From Centropus unirufus (taxonomy: Eukaryota; Chordata; Aves; Cuculiformes; Centropidae): a stretch of 64,000 nt of DNA. Numbering within the stretch: the stretch's first letter is position 1; each line of letters opens with the position of its first letter. The stretch covers positions 1,108,398-1,172,397 of the forward strand of contig VYZI01000053.1 in NCBI GenBank assembly GCA_013397695.1, read 5' to 3'. Shown here one piece after another: positions 1 to 13,071 of the stretch. Under the pieces are notes generated by a model. That model made no database searches and was not told the origin of the DNA. It saw only the letters and a program-made list of their open reading frames with translations. Made by a program: the position numbers and the translations under genes.

Positions 1-3000
1 CCTACATATCAAAGTACTTTTCTAACTCACGCTTTTTGGGGATTGGTAGGCTGAGGTTTCTTTTTTTTATTACAAGTTCCCATTGCTAGTTTTCCCGATC
101 CTTCCACAGGCAAATGACAGTGATAAACAATGAAATCCAGAGCCCTTGGAAAGCTGCAGTCTCTTGGCTGGAACACTTTGCTGAAGTAATGACGCGATTC
201 CAAGAAACAAACAAGCAGAATCATTTGCAAATCAATATCAATGAGCTGAGTGGGAAATTGGGGGTGCCATTATGCTCTAGAGCAGCCCACTAGCCTCTTG
301 ATTTATCTGTTCATCCACAGCCACTGACAGTGTTCATAGCTCCAGTGATGTGGTAAAACAGATGGGACTTAAGCGTTCACTTTTAATTACAGCAGCCAAC
401 ATCAAAGCTTCAGTGGTTTGGGGAGAATCTGTAATTTTTTTTTTTATGATAAATTTTTGATCAAGGTGAAAAGAATTTACTTCAGCTTTATACATAGGCA
501 AAGCACCATGGTACGGCAATTGTTTAACTGGGTCATTACCTCCCTGTAAAGATTTATATGTACTCTTAATTCTAATTTTAGATTAGCAGTTGCAACAGTG
601 CAAACATATCTCATTAATATATATATCTATTTATCACAAATAGAGTTAAATTTGTGACAAAGGGAAACATTGGAAATGGGAGTGAAATAAAGAGAACAAG
701 AGAAATACATAAATTCTTTGCTAGAAAAGCAGAATTTCATTTTTCAAAGTAGCAAAAACCAGAACAGAGATAAAGATTAGGCACACGGTGTTGTGGGGAC
801 ACGAGGGTTACTGACCCACTGACATATAAGGCAGCCTTAACCAGCAATACAAGCAGTTCCGTGTAGCCAGGTTGATATAAACACACTCATAGCTTTTCTA
901 CTTAAAAGACTATAAAGCCTGCAACACCTTTTTCGCATCCTCATGAACGACTAATTACAAGTAGCCAATCAGGCCTGGAAAGGACAACAGCAGGACAAGC
1001 CTCAAAGTGGCAAACACAACTCTTCAGCCCTAGGTTATTCACAAATTTGTCGATGCTTTGACTCTGCCACTCAAATATTTCATTCAGGTTTGTTTTCTTT
1101 TTCTGCTGGGATTACAACATTGTGCAAATTCCATGGAGAAACCACAAATAACAGCTTCTGCACAAGTTACCAATAAACTATGGAGGATTTTGTGGACCAA
1201 CACCTGGCTGACTTTATCACTCACACTAAAGAACTTCTCACGCTCCCCAAGAGGCCCCTGAGTTTGATGCCGATGCCAGTGCTGGGGCAGCTTTTCCCTA
1301 CTCCTTCTCATATTGAAGCTTTGGCCTTTTTCCAATTTTACTCTTTGCGTCTTCACAGAAAATTCAGTGCCAATGAGCCTGAGCAAGGTGGGTTTTCTAC
1401 ATTGTCTCTGTTCCATTTGATCAGTGTTGCAGTCCCCTGCGTGAAATAATAACCATTTCCAACAGGCTTTTAAAGATACAGTTCTCCACCTACTTTATAC
1501 TGAATGATGTTAACTCTATTTGAAAATAGCATCTCAGAAATATGAATGCTCTCAGTGAGCCGAAACGGAAGAGCTCTGATGAACTTTTTGGTTCATTTCT
1601 GCTCAAGAATTTTTATTTCCCCTTTCCAGCTGAACAGAACGCAAACATTTTCTCTTTGTTCTTCCATATGTCTGCAAATGCAAATTCCTCATTAAGTAAC
1701 TGACCTAGGTATGGCATAATATGCATTTTGTATGTGTATATAATGCACACAATACATGCATATTTTATATATAATAAATATTACACACTTTTTTGGTGTT
1801 AAATATAATTGCTATTAAGTCTCTCTAACAGTAATTAACTATAATTGCTTTTATAAAGACAAATGCAATAAAAACTACGTTGCTGAAAAATACATGAGCT
1901 TACAGGCAGATATTTCTTTAAAACACTATATGGGTAATATTATTTTAATGGCTTTTAATCCCTATCCACAGTGAATAGCATCCCCATAGAAATCCAAACA
2001 TACCTTTAAAAAAGGTATAAAAATTAATGATGAAGAGAGGAAAAAGTTGAAGATGTAAATATAAATTGATGCTATAAGTATCTAAATCAGGAACCTAAAC
2101 CTGAGATTTGCTTGGCTCTGCAGCAGTTTGGGCTGTCTCAACCCTTCCAAAGAGTTCTATGCAAGTTCTTTTGTTAAGTTTTTTTAGAGAAATACAAATT
2201 CTCCAAAAGGAAGACAGCGAACATTCTGGCTGCTGACAGGGGAGGTGCCCTGAAGCAAAGAATCCAGTCTAGACAACAGCTAGCTGGAGCTCAGTTGTGT
2301 TGTTCTGAGAAAGGCTTCACACTTTGAGCTCTTAATGAAGGCACTGGGGCAGTAAGACTCCCAGTCATACATTCCTGAAGATTTTATATGGCTTCACATC
2401 AAGCCCTGAGCTCCGCTCTTTATCACAATTTTGCCTCTGGTATTTTCTTCACCCTTCTGCATGGCACACATTTTTTCCAAACTGGACAGTTCCACTGCTC
2501 ATTTGGCCTGGATGGCATTTCCAGCGTCAGGGTATCTCTTGGTTATGGAAGCTATCATGGATGAGTCTGACTTGAACTGCTTTCTTTTAACATAATAAAT
2601 ATTCATAACTGTATCCATGCTTAAGTGCTGTATTTTCCAGATTGTTCTGACTTTAAATCAAGATACATTCAGAACTGACATTGATTTTTACAATATCTTG
2701 AATGTTAATACAGTTTAGAAAATGAACACTACCGTATTAAGGGGGTTTTATGTGCTTATACACATATCAAAATATTCTCTATATCCTAATAATTTTACGG
2801 GAAAACACATTGGGGAACTTCTATATAAAGTATATAGTAGTTTAAATATAAACTACTTTCATTAAACACCAAAGCCATTGTCATACTACAGGTCTTGGGC
2901 TTCTTCCCTTTTCAATATTATCTAAAAATAATTTTAACAAGATTTCTTTTCAGTTGGAAATTTGGAAGCTGAATATGAATTATATACCAGACCAACCACT

Positions 3001-4169
3001 CAAGGTGCTTTCCTAGAGTGTCCTTGGAATCCAATTGCTATTTGCACATGCATTAATAAAGTGCAAAGCTTTTAAATCTGATTGCTTCAAGTTGAATGGA
3101 TGGGTCAGTGCCAAACAAATTGATCTTATTCACAGTGCATGGTCCGTGGCAAACTATAACTCCATTACAATGAAAGGGCTTAATTCCATAAATAAAATAC
3201 AAATTTTTAAAGTTACTTGAGCAGCTCTTAAAATATACTGTAGGGTTTCACGTGCACGACACACTATTTATCTGAATTTAAAACTAACATACAGTATTTG
3301 AAGAGAGTTTTAATGTTTGACATAATGTGTATGGGTTAAAGGCTGCGTGTCTGACAAAAGCATCACTGGAGTGATAGGATGATCAGTTATGTCAAATGAA
3401 ACAAGTAGGGGTCAATGGTGGCAGAGACATACCTGGCAATATCAAATGAAAGAATGACCTCCTGGGCAAGCTCTTGGCTTGACATTTAGAAGTTCAGTCC
3501 CCCTTTCAAGTGTTCTCAGTAAATTGCCTACTGTGTCTGCACCTCCAGGCCCCAGCCAGAAAAAAAAAGGGGACTAATAATCCTTTACATCCAGATTTTA
3601 TGTGCCATAGAGATAATCATTAGGTACCTGTCTTACAAGAAAGAGATCAACCTTGAAAAGTCATCCTTAAAAATATGTCTCAACAAAACCCTGAACAAGC
3701 CGTGAACAAAAATAATGGCAAAATCAACAAGTCCATGTATGGAAGCCTGCTTCTATATCCTTCTATGAAAATTTCAGTATGTAGGCTTTTACAGTAAAAA
3801 GATGTGACTAAAAACTAAAACTCTATCAGAAGTTGTCCATAACATGGGGTTTATGTCCTGCTCCACAGAGGACATTGTCAAAAGTTGCTTTTATTGCCTT
3901 AGCACCGACACTGCAGAAGAAATAATCCATAAACCTGGAAAACTGTCTCATTTCACGTTAAAATTAAGGAATTCTGCACATTGCCCTTTGCTTCATTAAA
4001 ACAAACAAACCAACCACAAAAAAAGGAGAGAGTAAGACCTCTACCGCCTACTGACACACAGCTTCCAACAGGTGGAGGACAACACACCAAGCCAACTGCA
4101 CTTCTGATAAGAACTGCAGACACATGGTCCACATGCACTGTACTAACTCACTCTAAATCTCCTTCATTC
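1..4169 (-). other. GRID1: Intron downstream of the GRID1 exon, AT-rich single-copy part
   Basis: No exon, RNA gene or recognisable transposon was seen here. The sequence is AT-rich with stops in all frames. It holds a short AT/TG-rich microsatellite-like patch around 1730-1790 and an AT-rich perfect hairpin at 2836-2857 (9-bp arms, 4-base loop). The longest ORFs, near 1060-1450 and 4000, have no recognisable similarity and overlap on both strands, as chance ORFs do. Its assignment to the GRID1 intron is inferred from the exon at 12866-13071. Confidence 0.7.
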
Positions 4170-5100
4170 AGGCTCTACCTTCTGTACCTGACTGAGACTG
4201 CTCCTACTGACATAATTCATTCACTTTTCTAAGCGAAAGTCTACAATTGTCATTCTCTTCCCTTTGATTTCCCCGATGTTTTAAACAATGATCATCTTTG
4301 TTCTTGAGAAATCTAATCTCCTCGATACTTCTCTCCTGGGTTTCCTCCTATGCCATTTCTTTAGCACAGCCTCTCTAGCAGATACTGTCCTGACATTCTT
4401 CAAGATCCCAAGTCCCACATGCATTCACTCTGTAATCTTCTCTCCTTACGCTAAATTTATCCGGAAAAAAATTGACTGCCACTCACATGCTGATGAATCT
4501 TGATCTACTTCTCTGTGGCACATCTTTCATACTTTCATATTCTATTCAGTATGAATTCTTGGCATTGCTTTTGGATAACCACATCAACTTCATGTTAATA
4601 TTTCCAAACCTTCTGCCTTCAGGGAAAGGAAATCCTTTTTTTCAGTCAAAATGGACAGCCAGGATATCAGATCTGCCAATTTGGACTACAATCCAAGTGC
4701 AATCTTTGACTCTTCTCTCAAAACCTCTCATCCAGGATAAGCCCCAAATCTTGCAGATTCGTTAGACATAACCTTTCTTTTTACCATCTGTATCGTTAAA
4801 ACTCCTTTCCCAGCTCTGATGATGTTACATATTGATTACTACAAAGTTCATCTTTCTGACTTTAAGAACTGAAAGTTTCATATCTCGCTGAAACTTCTGC
4901 TACAAAGAAGACCTCTAACCCCTTGCTTTGATCATTTCACCCCTCTCTTCACATTTCTTTAAGAGCTCCTGTGTTATCCGTCACATCAAAGATATGCTAA
5001 ATATTCACTTCCAACACGAGATAATTTTTAATCCTGTCTCCCAGGTTACCTCTCATTCATCATCAAGATGTTGGCCTTGGTGTCAACCTTCTTCACCTAC
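4170..5100 (+). mobile_element. Ancient LINE-2 (L2-like) remnant, reverse-transcriptase region, plus orientation
   Basis: Around 4186-4215 the sequence reads CTGACTGAGACTGCTCC, like the L2 ORF segment encoding LTETALT. It is followed at the expected spacing by a CATTCTCTTCCCTTTGATTT-like stretch (L2: ILLDLS) and AACAATGATCAT (L2: VDH). Further matches in the same order are CACATGCTGATGAATC at about 4485 (the YADD-type catalytic motif region, now decayed), CAATCTTTGACTCTTCTCTC at about 4700 (GVIFDSSLS), and GATTACTACAAAG at about 4834 (LDYCN). A stretch at 4930-5010 resembles the downstream DHVTPLLKSL region. Frame breaks and stops are spread throughout, so nothing functional remains. The order of matches is seen; the family name comes from remembered L2 sequence. 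The 5' and 3' limits are approximate, and a weak 3' continuation up to about 5300 is possible. Confidence 0.68.
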
Positions 5101-8100
5101 CCCTATTTATAAAAAAAAAAAATAATTCCACAAGTATCTAAAAATCTTTTCTATCTTCATAATTCTAATTTCTAAGATTCTGGTAAGAAGATGCTGTTTC
5201 AGCCCTTGAACAACATTCACCTTCAGTTCTTTATACTCCCTAGATGTCTCTGTACCACTTGCACACCATGAATTCTTTGAGGACACATATGCACACAGCA
5301 CCTCATAGAAAAACATCACAATTCATAATAAAACACACATGTATAACGAGTATAGTACTCATAATAGCACCTGCAGCACTACCAGTAGGAAAAATAAATA
5401 TTAGCAGAGCACTGTACTCTCTTTTCAAAACAACTCTTAAATGCTTGCTAATTTTTGAGGTATCCACCACCCTCCAAGGCACAAAGGTAAATGAAGGAAC
5501 TGACACACCATGCTTTATGCTGATGATATACTGCTCCATTTGTCTGACAGAACACTCTTTGCCTGAGGAAAAGACAATCTTATTGCACGGTTACCACACT
5601 GTCTCAAGTTATAAGCTTAATTTAATCAGACCTAACCACTTGTCCTTGATGAACAAACTTCCCAAATATTTTTTCCTTTACATTTGCAGGGAGCTCCCAT
5701 GGGACTCTACTGTGCATTTCTTTTAGGACCTCTATAACTTCAACTGTGAAGGCACAGGTGTAACGCTCAGTGTTGTCTTCTACACACTGGGCAGCACTGC
5801 AAAGCACCCACGCTGTGCGCTGCCTGCCCAACACAGAAATAATTCTAAGAGAAACAGAGCATCAATCCTAGGATACCTCATTTGGGATTAATCTTCTCAA
5901 ACCAAGGTAAATCTTGTCCAAGCCTTTATCTCACACACAGACAGGGCTATACCGTATGCTGCAAGCAATTAGTGAAGGCTTAAATCATTTTCCAAATTAG
6001 TTGGAAACTAAAAATAAGTCTTGGGTAAATATCATTTTATTTCACCTACTAAAAGTGATTAAAAACCTCCTGTGAGAAGATGTAAAGCAGGTGCAAATTA
6101 TTATCAGCAATTATTACTCATCCCTTCTAAGGATAAATGGCCTTCTTCAATAACCTCTGAAACAACTAATGAAATGAGGCAGTGATTTTCTTAATCCAGA
6201 ACAGTAAGTCTAGAAATGCATTTTAGGGGAGAAATGATTGATGGACCATGCAAAAAACGGTACTCCAAGTCATTCCTTGGGCTTAGAGACAATGCAGATG
6301 TGTCCATGGAAAAAAGTCAACCTCCAGCTATGGTCTGTACATAATGGTGTCAAAGGTTCAAAAATTGAATATAAAGTAATTGCAGTATGCATTTTATAAT
6401 CTTCAAAGTCAAGCTGCCCTAGTACAGTAAAATGAACAATTCTGTGACTTGATACGAAAAAAAGTAAAAATGAAAGATGGCACATAGATTTTGTATGGCC
6501 TGCACTTTTTTTCTGACTTTTTAAGGCAATCACATTTTCTCATGTACATGTACTGCTCCTGCTAATGCCTTACAATAGGCAAACACTGGTATCAGTGATG
6601 AAATGCAAATGTAGGAGCATATTTTAAAATTAATCATCCATAATTAATTAGTAATCTCTGCTCTCTGGTAAATTATACCTAAATTGCAGAAAATTATCCT
6701 TGCTGCAAATGATAAAGTCATCTACCGATTTGCACTATTTTAGAGAAACAATTTTTCATATATTTATATATTATAATGACCACAGATATGTCAGAGTATT
6801 TAATTTAACTTTCCACTATATTAAAAATACACACATACATATAATCTTTATCTTTAAAATGCACAGTATTAAAGCAGTTAGTTGAAAATATGAAGAAAAT
6901 TACTTAGACACTCCCCCCATGAAGCAGTGGATGGAGGTGAGGTTAGTTTTTGGAAGACCTGGTTTTTCAGGGCTCTCTAGAGAGAGTTGTCCTCTCACTG
7001 TTCAAGCCAACACTGGGTGCTATTCAAGCCAGTATTAAAGAAGGTGAAGAGTGAGGAAAGATAAAAATAGGATAGATGAAAAATTAAAACTAAAAAAAAA
7101 AAAAAATGAATGAGGGAAAAATTTTTAAAAAGAGAAAATCCATGAAGCTCACGAGACAATCAAATTTGAAATTTGAAATCAAATGAAATAGTTTAATTGA
7201 AACTATTTCAACAATTTCATCAATTAAATATTTGGCACAGTTTATTTTAGACCTGACCTCCTTACTTGTGGACAGTAGTAAAATTTTTAGGAATTCAGTC
7301 AACTGCACTCCTGCAAGGGAACAAGGAACCATCCAGATTTAACAACATTTAAAAACAAATAACCCCCTGTGCATAAGTGCCCAGTCATCAGATTCAAACT
7401 ATGAGCTGAAAAATCTGGTTAATTCCGACCAGACATATTATTACTGACATTGAGGGACTTAGTAAAGCTGCTAGTAAAGCAGTTTCTAGACTCATAAGCA
7501 CCTTGAGTACATTGGCAAGAGTTACACAATATCCAATTTTTTTCCCCCAGTTCATCCATAAAGCCTCACAAAACTTTAAAGATGTACAAAACCGGATGCA
7601 AGCCTCATATTTCTCCCGATTTCGACGTTCAGATGCCAGGCTGATGCAACATTACTAGTGGAATCAAACCAAAAAGCCTTCTAAAATTGTCACCTAAAAA
7701 TACCTACAGTAGTAAAAAGAATGCCATTTACTTTATGCCATATGAGCAATTCAAAGTCAATTTTTCACCAGATTATCATACCTTTTTTCCTCTCCACAGT
7801 CTCTACAAATCTGTAACAATGTTTTTAAACGACTATTTCAAAACACTTTCTCAAAGTGATTCCATAGTTTGGATTAATCACAGTGAAACAAAACGTGGGA
7901 GGCTTTTTGCTTTAGGGTTTTTTGGGTTTTTTGGCTCAAGGTGGAAAGAAACTTGGCTTCTAAGCCAATTTATCCCAAAATGGGAGGGTTTGTTTTCAGC
8001 TAGGTTTTAGCAGTTTAGTAAGGTTTACTTGGGTTTTAATTACAATTCTCTTTAAGCACAAAGAGTCTTACTCCATAGCAAATGTCAACAATAGGAGACA

Positions 8101-11100
8101 AGATCAGCTTAGAGGAAAAAAAAAAACAAAACAGAAAACCAGAGAAGAATGTAGTGAAAACCAAGGTGGGTATCATTTAACTAGAACACATAAAGAAGAA
8201 TGTATTCTTTCTATGGTTCTGTTACCAGCACTCACAAATCACTACCAGCTCTCTAAACATAAAAATTGCCTTCTACAAAAAGCATAGGCATATTTTTTCC
8301 CCAAATCATTCATCACTATTTCAATATGCTCATATATGGTAAACAAAACTGAGATACAGGCTAATACACCGGACATTTTCAACATAAATAAGAGAGAGAG
8401 ATCTGCCAATATGAAATGCCAGGTGCCAGAAAATTAGTGTTAAACAGTTTTTTCCTGTTAAATTCTTAAAAGTAAAGGCCTTTGCTTCGTATAAAAATCC
8501 ATTTTACACAATTCCTTGTGGGTGCAATATTGATTAAGATGCCATAAATAATCCCTGCAGTTCCAGTCATGGAATACCACGTCAGTAAATGCAAAAGGGA
8601 AAAAGAAGTCAGGAGCATTGTTCCACAAACACGTGCTCTGGGAGTAAGGTACTTGGCGTCCTCAATGGCCAGGAATGAAAGGCCACAAATCAGCGTAAAA
8701 TGATTCCAAAAGCTTAAACAAAAAGTAGAATACCATATTTTGTTAAAGAACCAGTCAGAACATTTGACATGGAACTGGGGTCAAAGAGAAACAGAGAGCA
8801 GTTTTTGCTTTCCTGTGAGGATGCAGAGTTAACTACATAAACGGGGCAAAGAGAACTTGAAACTATTTAACAAACTCAGCATTACTCTGGAAGTTTATAG
8901 CTTCAGCTCAGGTTGGAATTGCAGTGAATCAGATAAACCTGCTGTAATGATACTGGGTTTTCACATTAATTTTTAATGCCATTAGTCTGCTCCCTTTTAT
9001 TATTAAATATTTGGGGGGTTAAATTGTTTACTGTCCTAGGCTTGCAGAGAGTTCTGCTTTCAGCTGCTAAGCTGCCATGATATGCATATATGCTAGAAAC
9101 CTTCCAGCATTAAGCTTCCTAGCTTACAAGCTGGATAGACTCACAAGTAATGACATAATTTCCAAAGATACAACTAAAGAGAAATATTTTGCACTTCAGT
9201 GCAGCTGCCGAAAAACAAGTCATGCTGAGTTAAAGGTTTTGTAAAGCCAAGAATTCCTTCTCTTTTCAAATCAATAACCACATGCAACTCTGTTATGGCC
9301 TCCTTTTCACTGGTTTTCTAAAGTAAACATAACAATACTGGAAAGTAGGATGATTGAAGTATATAAAGCAACTGATACCACCTACGGTTTTGAAGAGAAA
9401 TATCATCAAAATATATATCCCAAACAAACCATATGTGTTCTGTGAAGGAGAAAAAAACAAACCCTCCACATCTGTCTGTTAATGGACATTCGCAATAGGA
9501 AACTTGAGAAAGACTAAACTACAAACCCTCTTCAGCTCTGTTGTATACAAAATGTACAAAGTCTGAATTAATTCCCACAACAAATGTTTCCTGATATGCC
9601 TTTAAGCACCCCTGGGTCACCTAGAACATCTTTCAAACTGGTTCAAGAATGGCTCTTACGCTAAGTCACCCAAGTGTTTTACCTAGTGAGCTCCTGCGAA
9701 CCCCCCGAGGAGCAAGCCCTCACTGTCCTCTCTTGCCAAGCGCTGCCACTATCATGGACCTCCCTGCTGGAAAGCATTCCCGGTTAGATTCACGTCAATA
9801 CTTGGTCATTATTTACCATTAGAGCACTCATCAGCACCTTAAATAATTCCTCACCCTCATGAGGGCCATGCACTCTTATCCTTTTATCATTTTTGTCATC
9901 TCTCTGAACTGTTTTCCGTGTATCCCTGTCACGATGCAGGGCACAGCCCTTAATGATAAAAGAAATCCATACAAATACACCTCTACTTCCAACAAAAAAA
10001 CATGTGCCCCTTGGTAATTGGACAAGGCAGGGGAAATCTGGCTGTCTTTACCGGCAGGTTGCAAAGAGGGAGCCTTTGGGTCTTAGATCCTGCTTCTGGG
10101 CCAAAGGAACTAACAGAAGACCTGAAAGTTATAAATCCTCGTTCCATTTCTGAATTAGTAGTTTTTCTTCTTTTCTTTCACATGGTTTTCAAAAGATCAA
10201 CTCATTTTTGCTGTTACCGTCATACCCATGCAATCGAGACTGGGTTTGCATGTGAACTGAACAATGGTTTCAGGCCACACATAGCAAAGATCTTTGCAGG
10301 TGGAGATGGGAGCATTGTTCTCAGAATTACTAAGGAGAAACACACTCTCTTTAGGTCAGGTTTACTTCAATCCCAAAGTGCCCTTTTTAATGCAAACCTA
10401 GGGTAGCTAACAGCTTATAAACGCATTTACCTTCTGTTTTCTGAATAAAGGCTGATTCCATGTTTATACCTGTGCCATTGGAAAGGGCATTTTTTTGTCT
10501 CTTTCACTTTATTCCTACAGTCACGGCACTTTTATAGCTGAATAATAAACCTTGAAAACTTATGCAAATGTCAGTAATTTCTGCTTTAGTAAGTTATATG
10601 CATGATAGAACCAGGCCGTGAGGATGCTTAGCCAGTAAAGTGAAAAAGATGCCTAAATGAAAAATTTCAGGCACTTTTTCCCTCCTACAAAATATCAACT
10701 CGGCAAAACTGAAAATCTTAGTAAGGAACCTTTTTTTCACATGGAATTTTCTGTTTCCAGTAATTTACAGATATGAACCTTTATATCCAATTTCTCCCCT
10801 TTGTTCTTAAGTTCTTATTTGTAACTTGAGCTAAAATAGATAAGATTAAAGAAACTGCACCCAAAATTTAAAAATAAAGAATCGGAATTTTCTTCTGAAG
10901 TTCGCAGTTGCATTTTTTTAAACACTTAGGTTTTTTTCCCCAAAAAAAATTTAAAAGGAAAATTGTTTCAAAACAACTTTGAGGATGCAGAGCTGGATTG
11001 GTAATAATACTAGTCACTACAGGGCCATATAACACCTATACCATCAATTAGCTACTAACTGTGGAAATATGAAAACCCATCAAAGGCACTTACTGCTGCA

Positions 11101-12859
11101 CACTGCAAATAACATATCTGTAAGCTATATAAGAACATACATTTCATTTAGGCTAAAAGTTATTGTTCCAGATTATCTGCAGTTGTGCTGTAGATAGTCC
11201 TTTGCACCTACTGACTCAGATATTGAGGACTCACAGTTTACCATTGCTTTCTACAAAATGTAAGCTCAGCCTCCACCAGCAAAGGATTCTTCCCTACACC
11301 CTGCACCTCACATGTCAAGCCTTTCGAGAGTACCTATCTCAGTTTTAAATGTTCTTTTATAAAGCTCTTCTGAATCAATCGAGGTTCAATATCGGAAGAT
11401 TGCCAAATAAATTACTTCTCATTTCTGCCCACACTTAAAACTCCTGCAGGGATCTGGAAATATATCAAGATCATTAGCCTTAATGCCGATAATACACATT
11501 GCTTTAAGGTGAAGTGAGTAGTAAAATAGTTTAATACATTGGCCTCTGTGCTCCAGAGACCTGCAGGGTCCTGGCACTGCAGGCACCTTAACTCATACCA
11601 ACATTTCTGGAACCTTGTGCCCTGAAGAAGGACCAACTCTATACCAGCGCGGGTCTGAATAGAACACACGTGTTCATTTCTTCTTCATACCTGGTTGGGT
11701 ACCTTTGTTAGGACTCACTGGTAAAACAAGCAATGTGTATTTTTTGCTGGAGGCCTATTCCGAAGCAAATAAACCCTCCAACTGAGCTGACAATAGCTTA
11801 TTATATTTCGAGGGCAAGCACTCCCTTCATTCCACTACTGAAAAATCCCTGTGTATGCACAAACATGAGTAGAATTTGTCCCTGTGATTACTCTTTCCCA
11901 TTTTCCTCATTTATTTATGATAAAATTTACTTTATTAATTTAAAAATCACCAATGAACATAAATGTGGAAAATATATTTATGCTGATATGATAAAAATCT
12001 TAATGAGCTAATTTAAGTTGACTTTTTTTTTTAATTTAGCAGGCTTTGATGCAGCAAAACTGATAATTGGAAACAGTTCTCATCCACATTTTAATTTCTT
12101 GGTTCAGCCTTATGCCTGATTAGTTAAAAAAAAAAGAATTAAAAAAATTACTATATTGCCAAATTCTTAGCTAATGAATACATATAAACTTATACCAAGG
12201 ATCCGACTCCAATACTCAACTCTGACATATAAAACATTGTAAAATAATCCATTATTATTAATAAAGCTGGATAAAATTAATTAATGCCAAAAAATTATCC
12301 AACAGCACAACATTAATTATAAGCTTGCCCAACAGCTACCTCCCTCTACTAATTAGCCTCGTTGACTTCAAGAAATCATTAGAAAAAAAGATAAACACAT
12401 AATTCCTACTTTATGCTCGATAAAAAAAAAAATCTTGATTCAGTTTAATGTGGCCTTTTAACATGAATTTGGAGGCCTCCACTGTAAAGACGACTCTCTC
12501 TGGCACGTTATGTTTCATTTCTAACAGATTAGAGTAAATTTTCTGGTCACTTATTGACGGTGGTTGAAATCCAGATCGAAAGTCCTGGCATGGAAGACAA
12601 CCAGAAAAAAAATACTTGCTCCAGAGTTGTGTATTGTATTGATAATGTCATCTGGTCTAGGCTCTCCTATTTGCATTAACCTCAAATCTGCATTACATGG
12701 AGTACCTGATATTTCAATTTTCTTACCCCACAGCCTGACAATCTTATTAGACACTTAAAAACATCATTGTCCAAATCAACCACTGCAGGTAACACAGCAC
12801 GGTATCACATAAGTCATTGCACATGACTCTGAAATGCTGAAGATAAGAAGCAATCGTGC
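5101..12859 (-). other. GRID1: Intron downstream of the GRID1 exon, mostly unclassified sequence
   Basis: No exon or RNA gene was seen. Within it are a plus-strand open frame of 160 codons at 5244-5726 with no recognisable similarity, an AT-rich region with homeodomain-type sites at 6620-6670, a perfect 11-bp-arm hairpin at 7184-7210, several A-runs (7090-7106, 8118-8130), and a dense cluster of ATTA/TAATTA motifs at 12240-12360, about 500 bp past the exon in the direction of transcription. No CR1 copy was recognised here. Confidence 0.65.
7184..7210. repeat. Perfect inverted repeat (hairpin)
   Basis: TGAAATAGTTT is followed by the 5-base loop AATTG and then its exact reverse complement AAACTATTTCA. 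The arms are 11 bp. Nearby sequence is made of related A/T words (AATTTGAAATTTGAAAT at 7163-7179), so this may be an AT-rich low-complexity hairpin rather than a transposon end. No function is implied. Confidence 0.75.
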
Positions 12860-12865
12860 ACTGAC
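12860..12865 (-). other. GRID1: 5' splice site (donor) of the GRID1 exon
   Basis: The minus strand reads AATGAG|GTCAGT. The last exon codon, GAG (Glu), is complete, so the following intron is phase 0. GTCAGT differs from the GTRAGT consensus only at the third intron base. The homologous protein continues with Ala or Val-Val-Glu-Thr here, which is not found after this point, supporting a true exon end. Confidence 0.9.
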
Positions 12866-13071
12866 CTCATTAATAAATGTCTGGGCTCCCCGTGGGCTTA
12901 GGAGTAAAATAGCCCTTCGCAATGTGTCCCGATAGCGGTTCAGCTCTTCTGTTTTCATGGTAGTGAAAAGGTTGGCAAAGACTCTGCTGATGTTCCTGTC
13001 CACTTTTTGTAATGATACGTCAAGTCCCAGTCTTGAGGCCTGATCAAGAAATCCCTGCAGTCCTCGTATAT
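12866..13071 (-). CDS. GRID1: GRID1 internal coding exon (part of the amino-terminal domain of glutamate receptor delta-1)
   Basis: The reverse strand reads as two bases completing a split codon (an Asp if the upstream exon ends in G) followed by 68 uninterrupted codons, from IRGLQGFLDQASRLGLDV to RRAILLLSPRGAQTFINE. The run LNRYRDTLRRAIL is a signature shared by both delta glutamate receptors. The parts DQASRLGLDVSLQKVD, LFTTMKTEELN and ILLLSP fit GRID1; as I recall it, GRID2 differs here (for example LQKVENNINKM and ILVMNPATAKSF). The protein is a postsynaptic receptor subunit, and this segment lies in the extracellular bilobed domain that, in the family, binds cerebellins bridging to presynaptic neurexin. 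By comparison with GRID2 it covers about residues 177-245. It contains one N-glycosylation sequon (NIS, exon codons 26-28) and no cysteine. The length of 206 bp is not a multiple of three, so skipping the exon would shift the frame. Flanking splice sites agree in position and phase. The exon number (4) is inferred from the mammalian gene. Confidence 0.96.

Noticed and set aside
1084..1449. Overlapping ORFs on both strands (110 and 89 codons)
   Set aside because: They are mutual shadows with no similarity to a known family. Overlapping open frames on both strands indicate low stop density, not a gene.
5244..5726. 160-codon plus-strand ORF just after the L2 remnant
   Set aside because: No recognisable domain, AT-driven composition and no splice or promoter context. 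The opposite strand is open over part of it as well. Most likely chance.
7905..7935. TTTAGGGTTTTTTGGGTTTTTTGG as an interstitial telomeric repeat
   Set aside because: Only one TTAGGG unit is present; the remainder is T-runs with GGG and not a telomere array.
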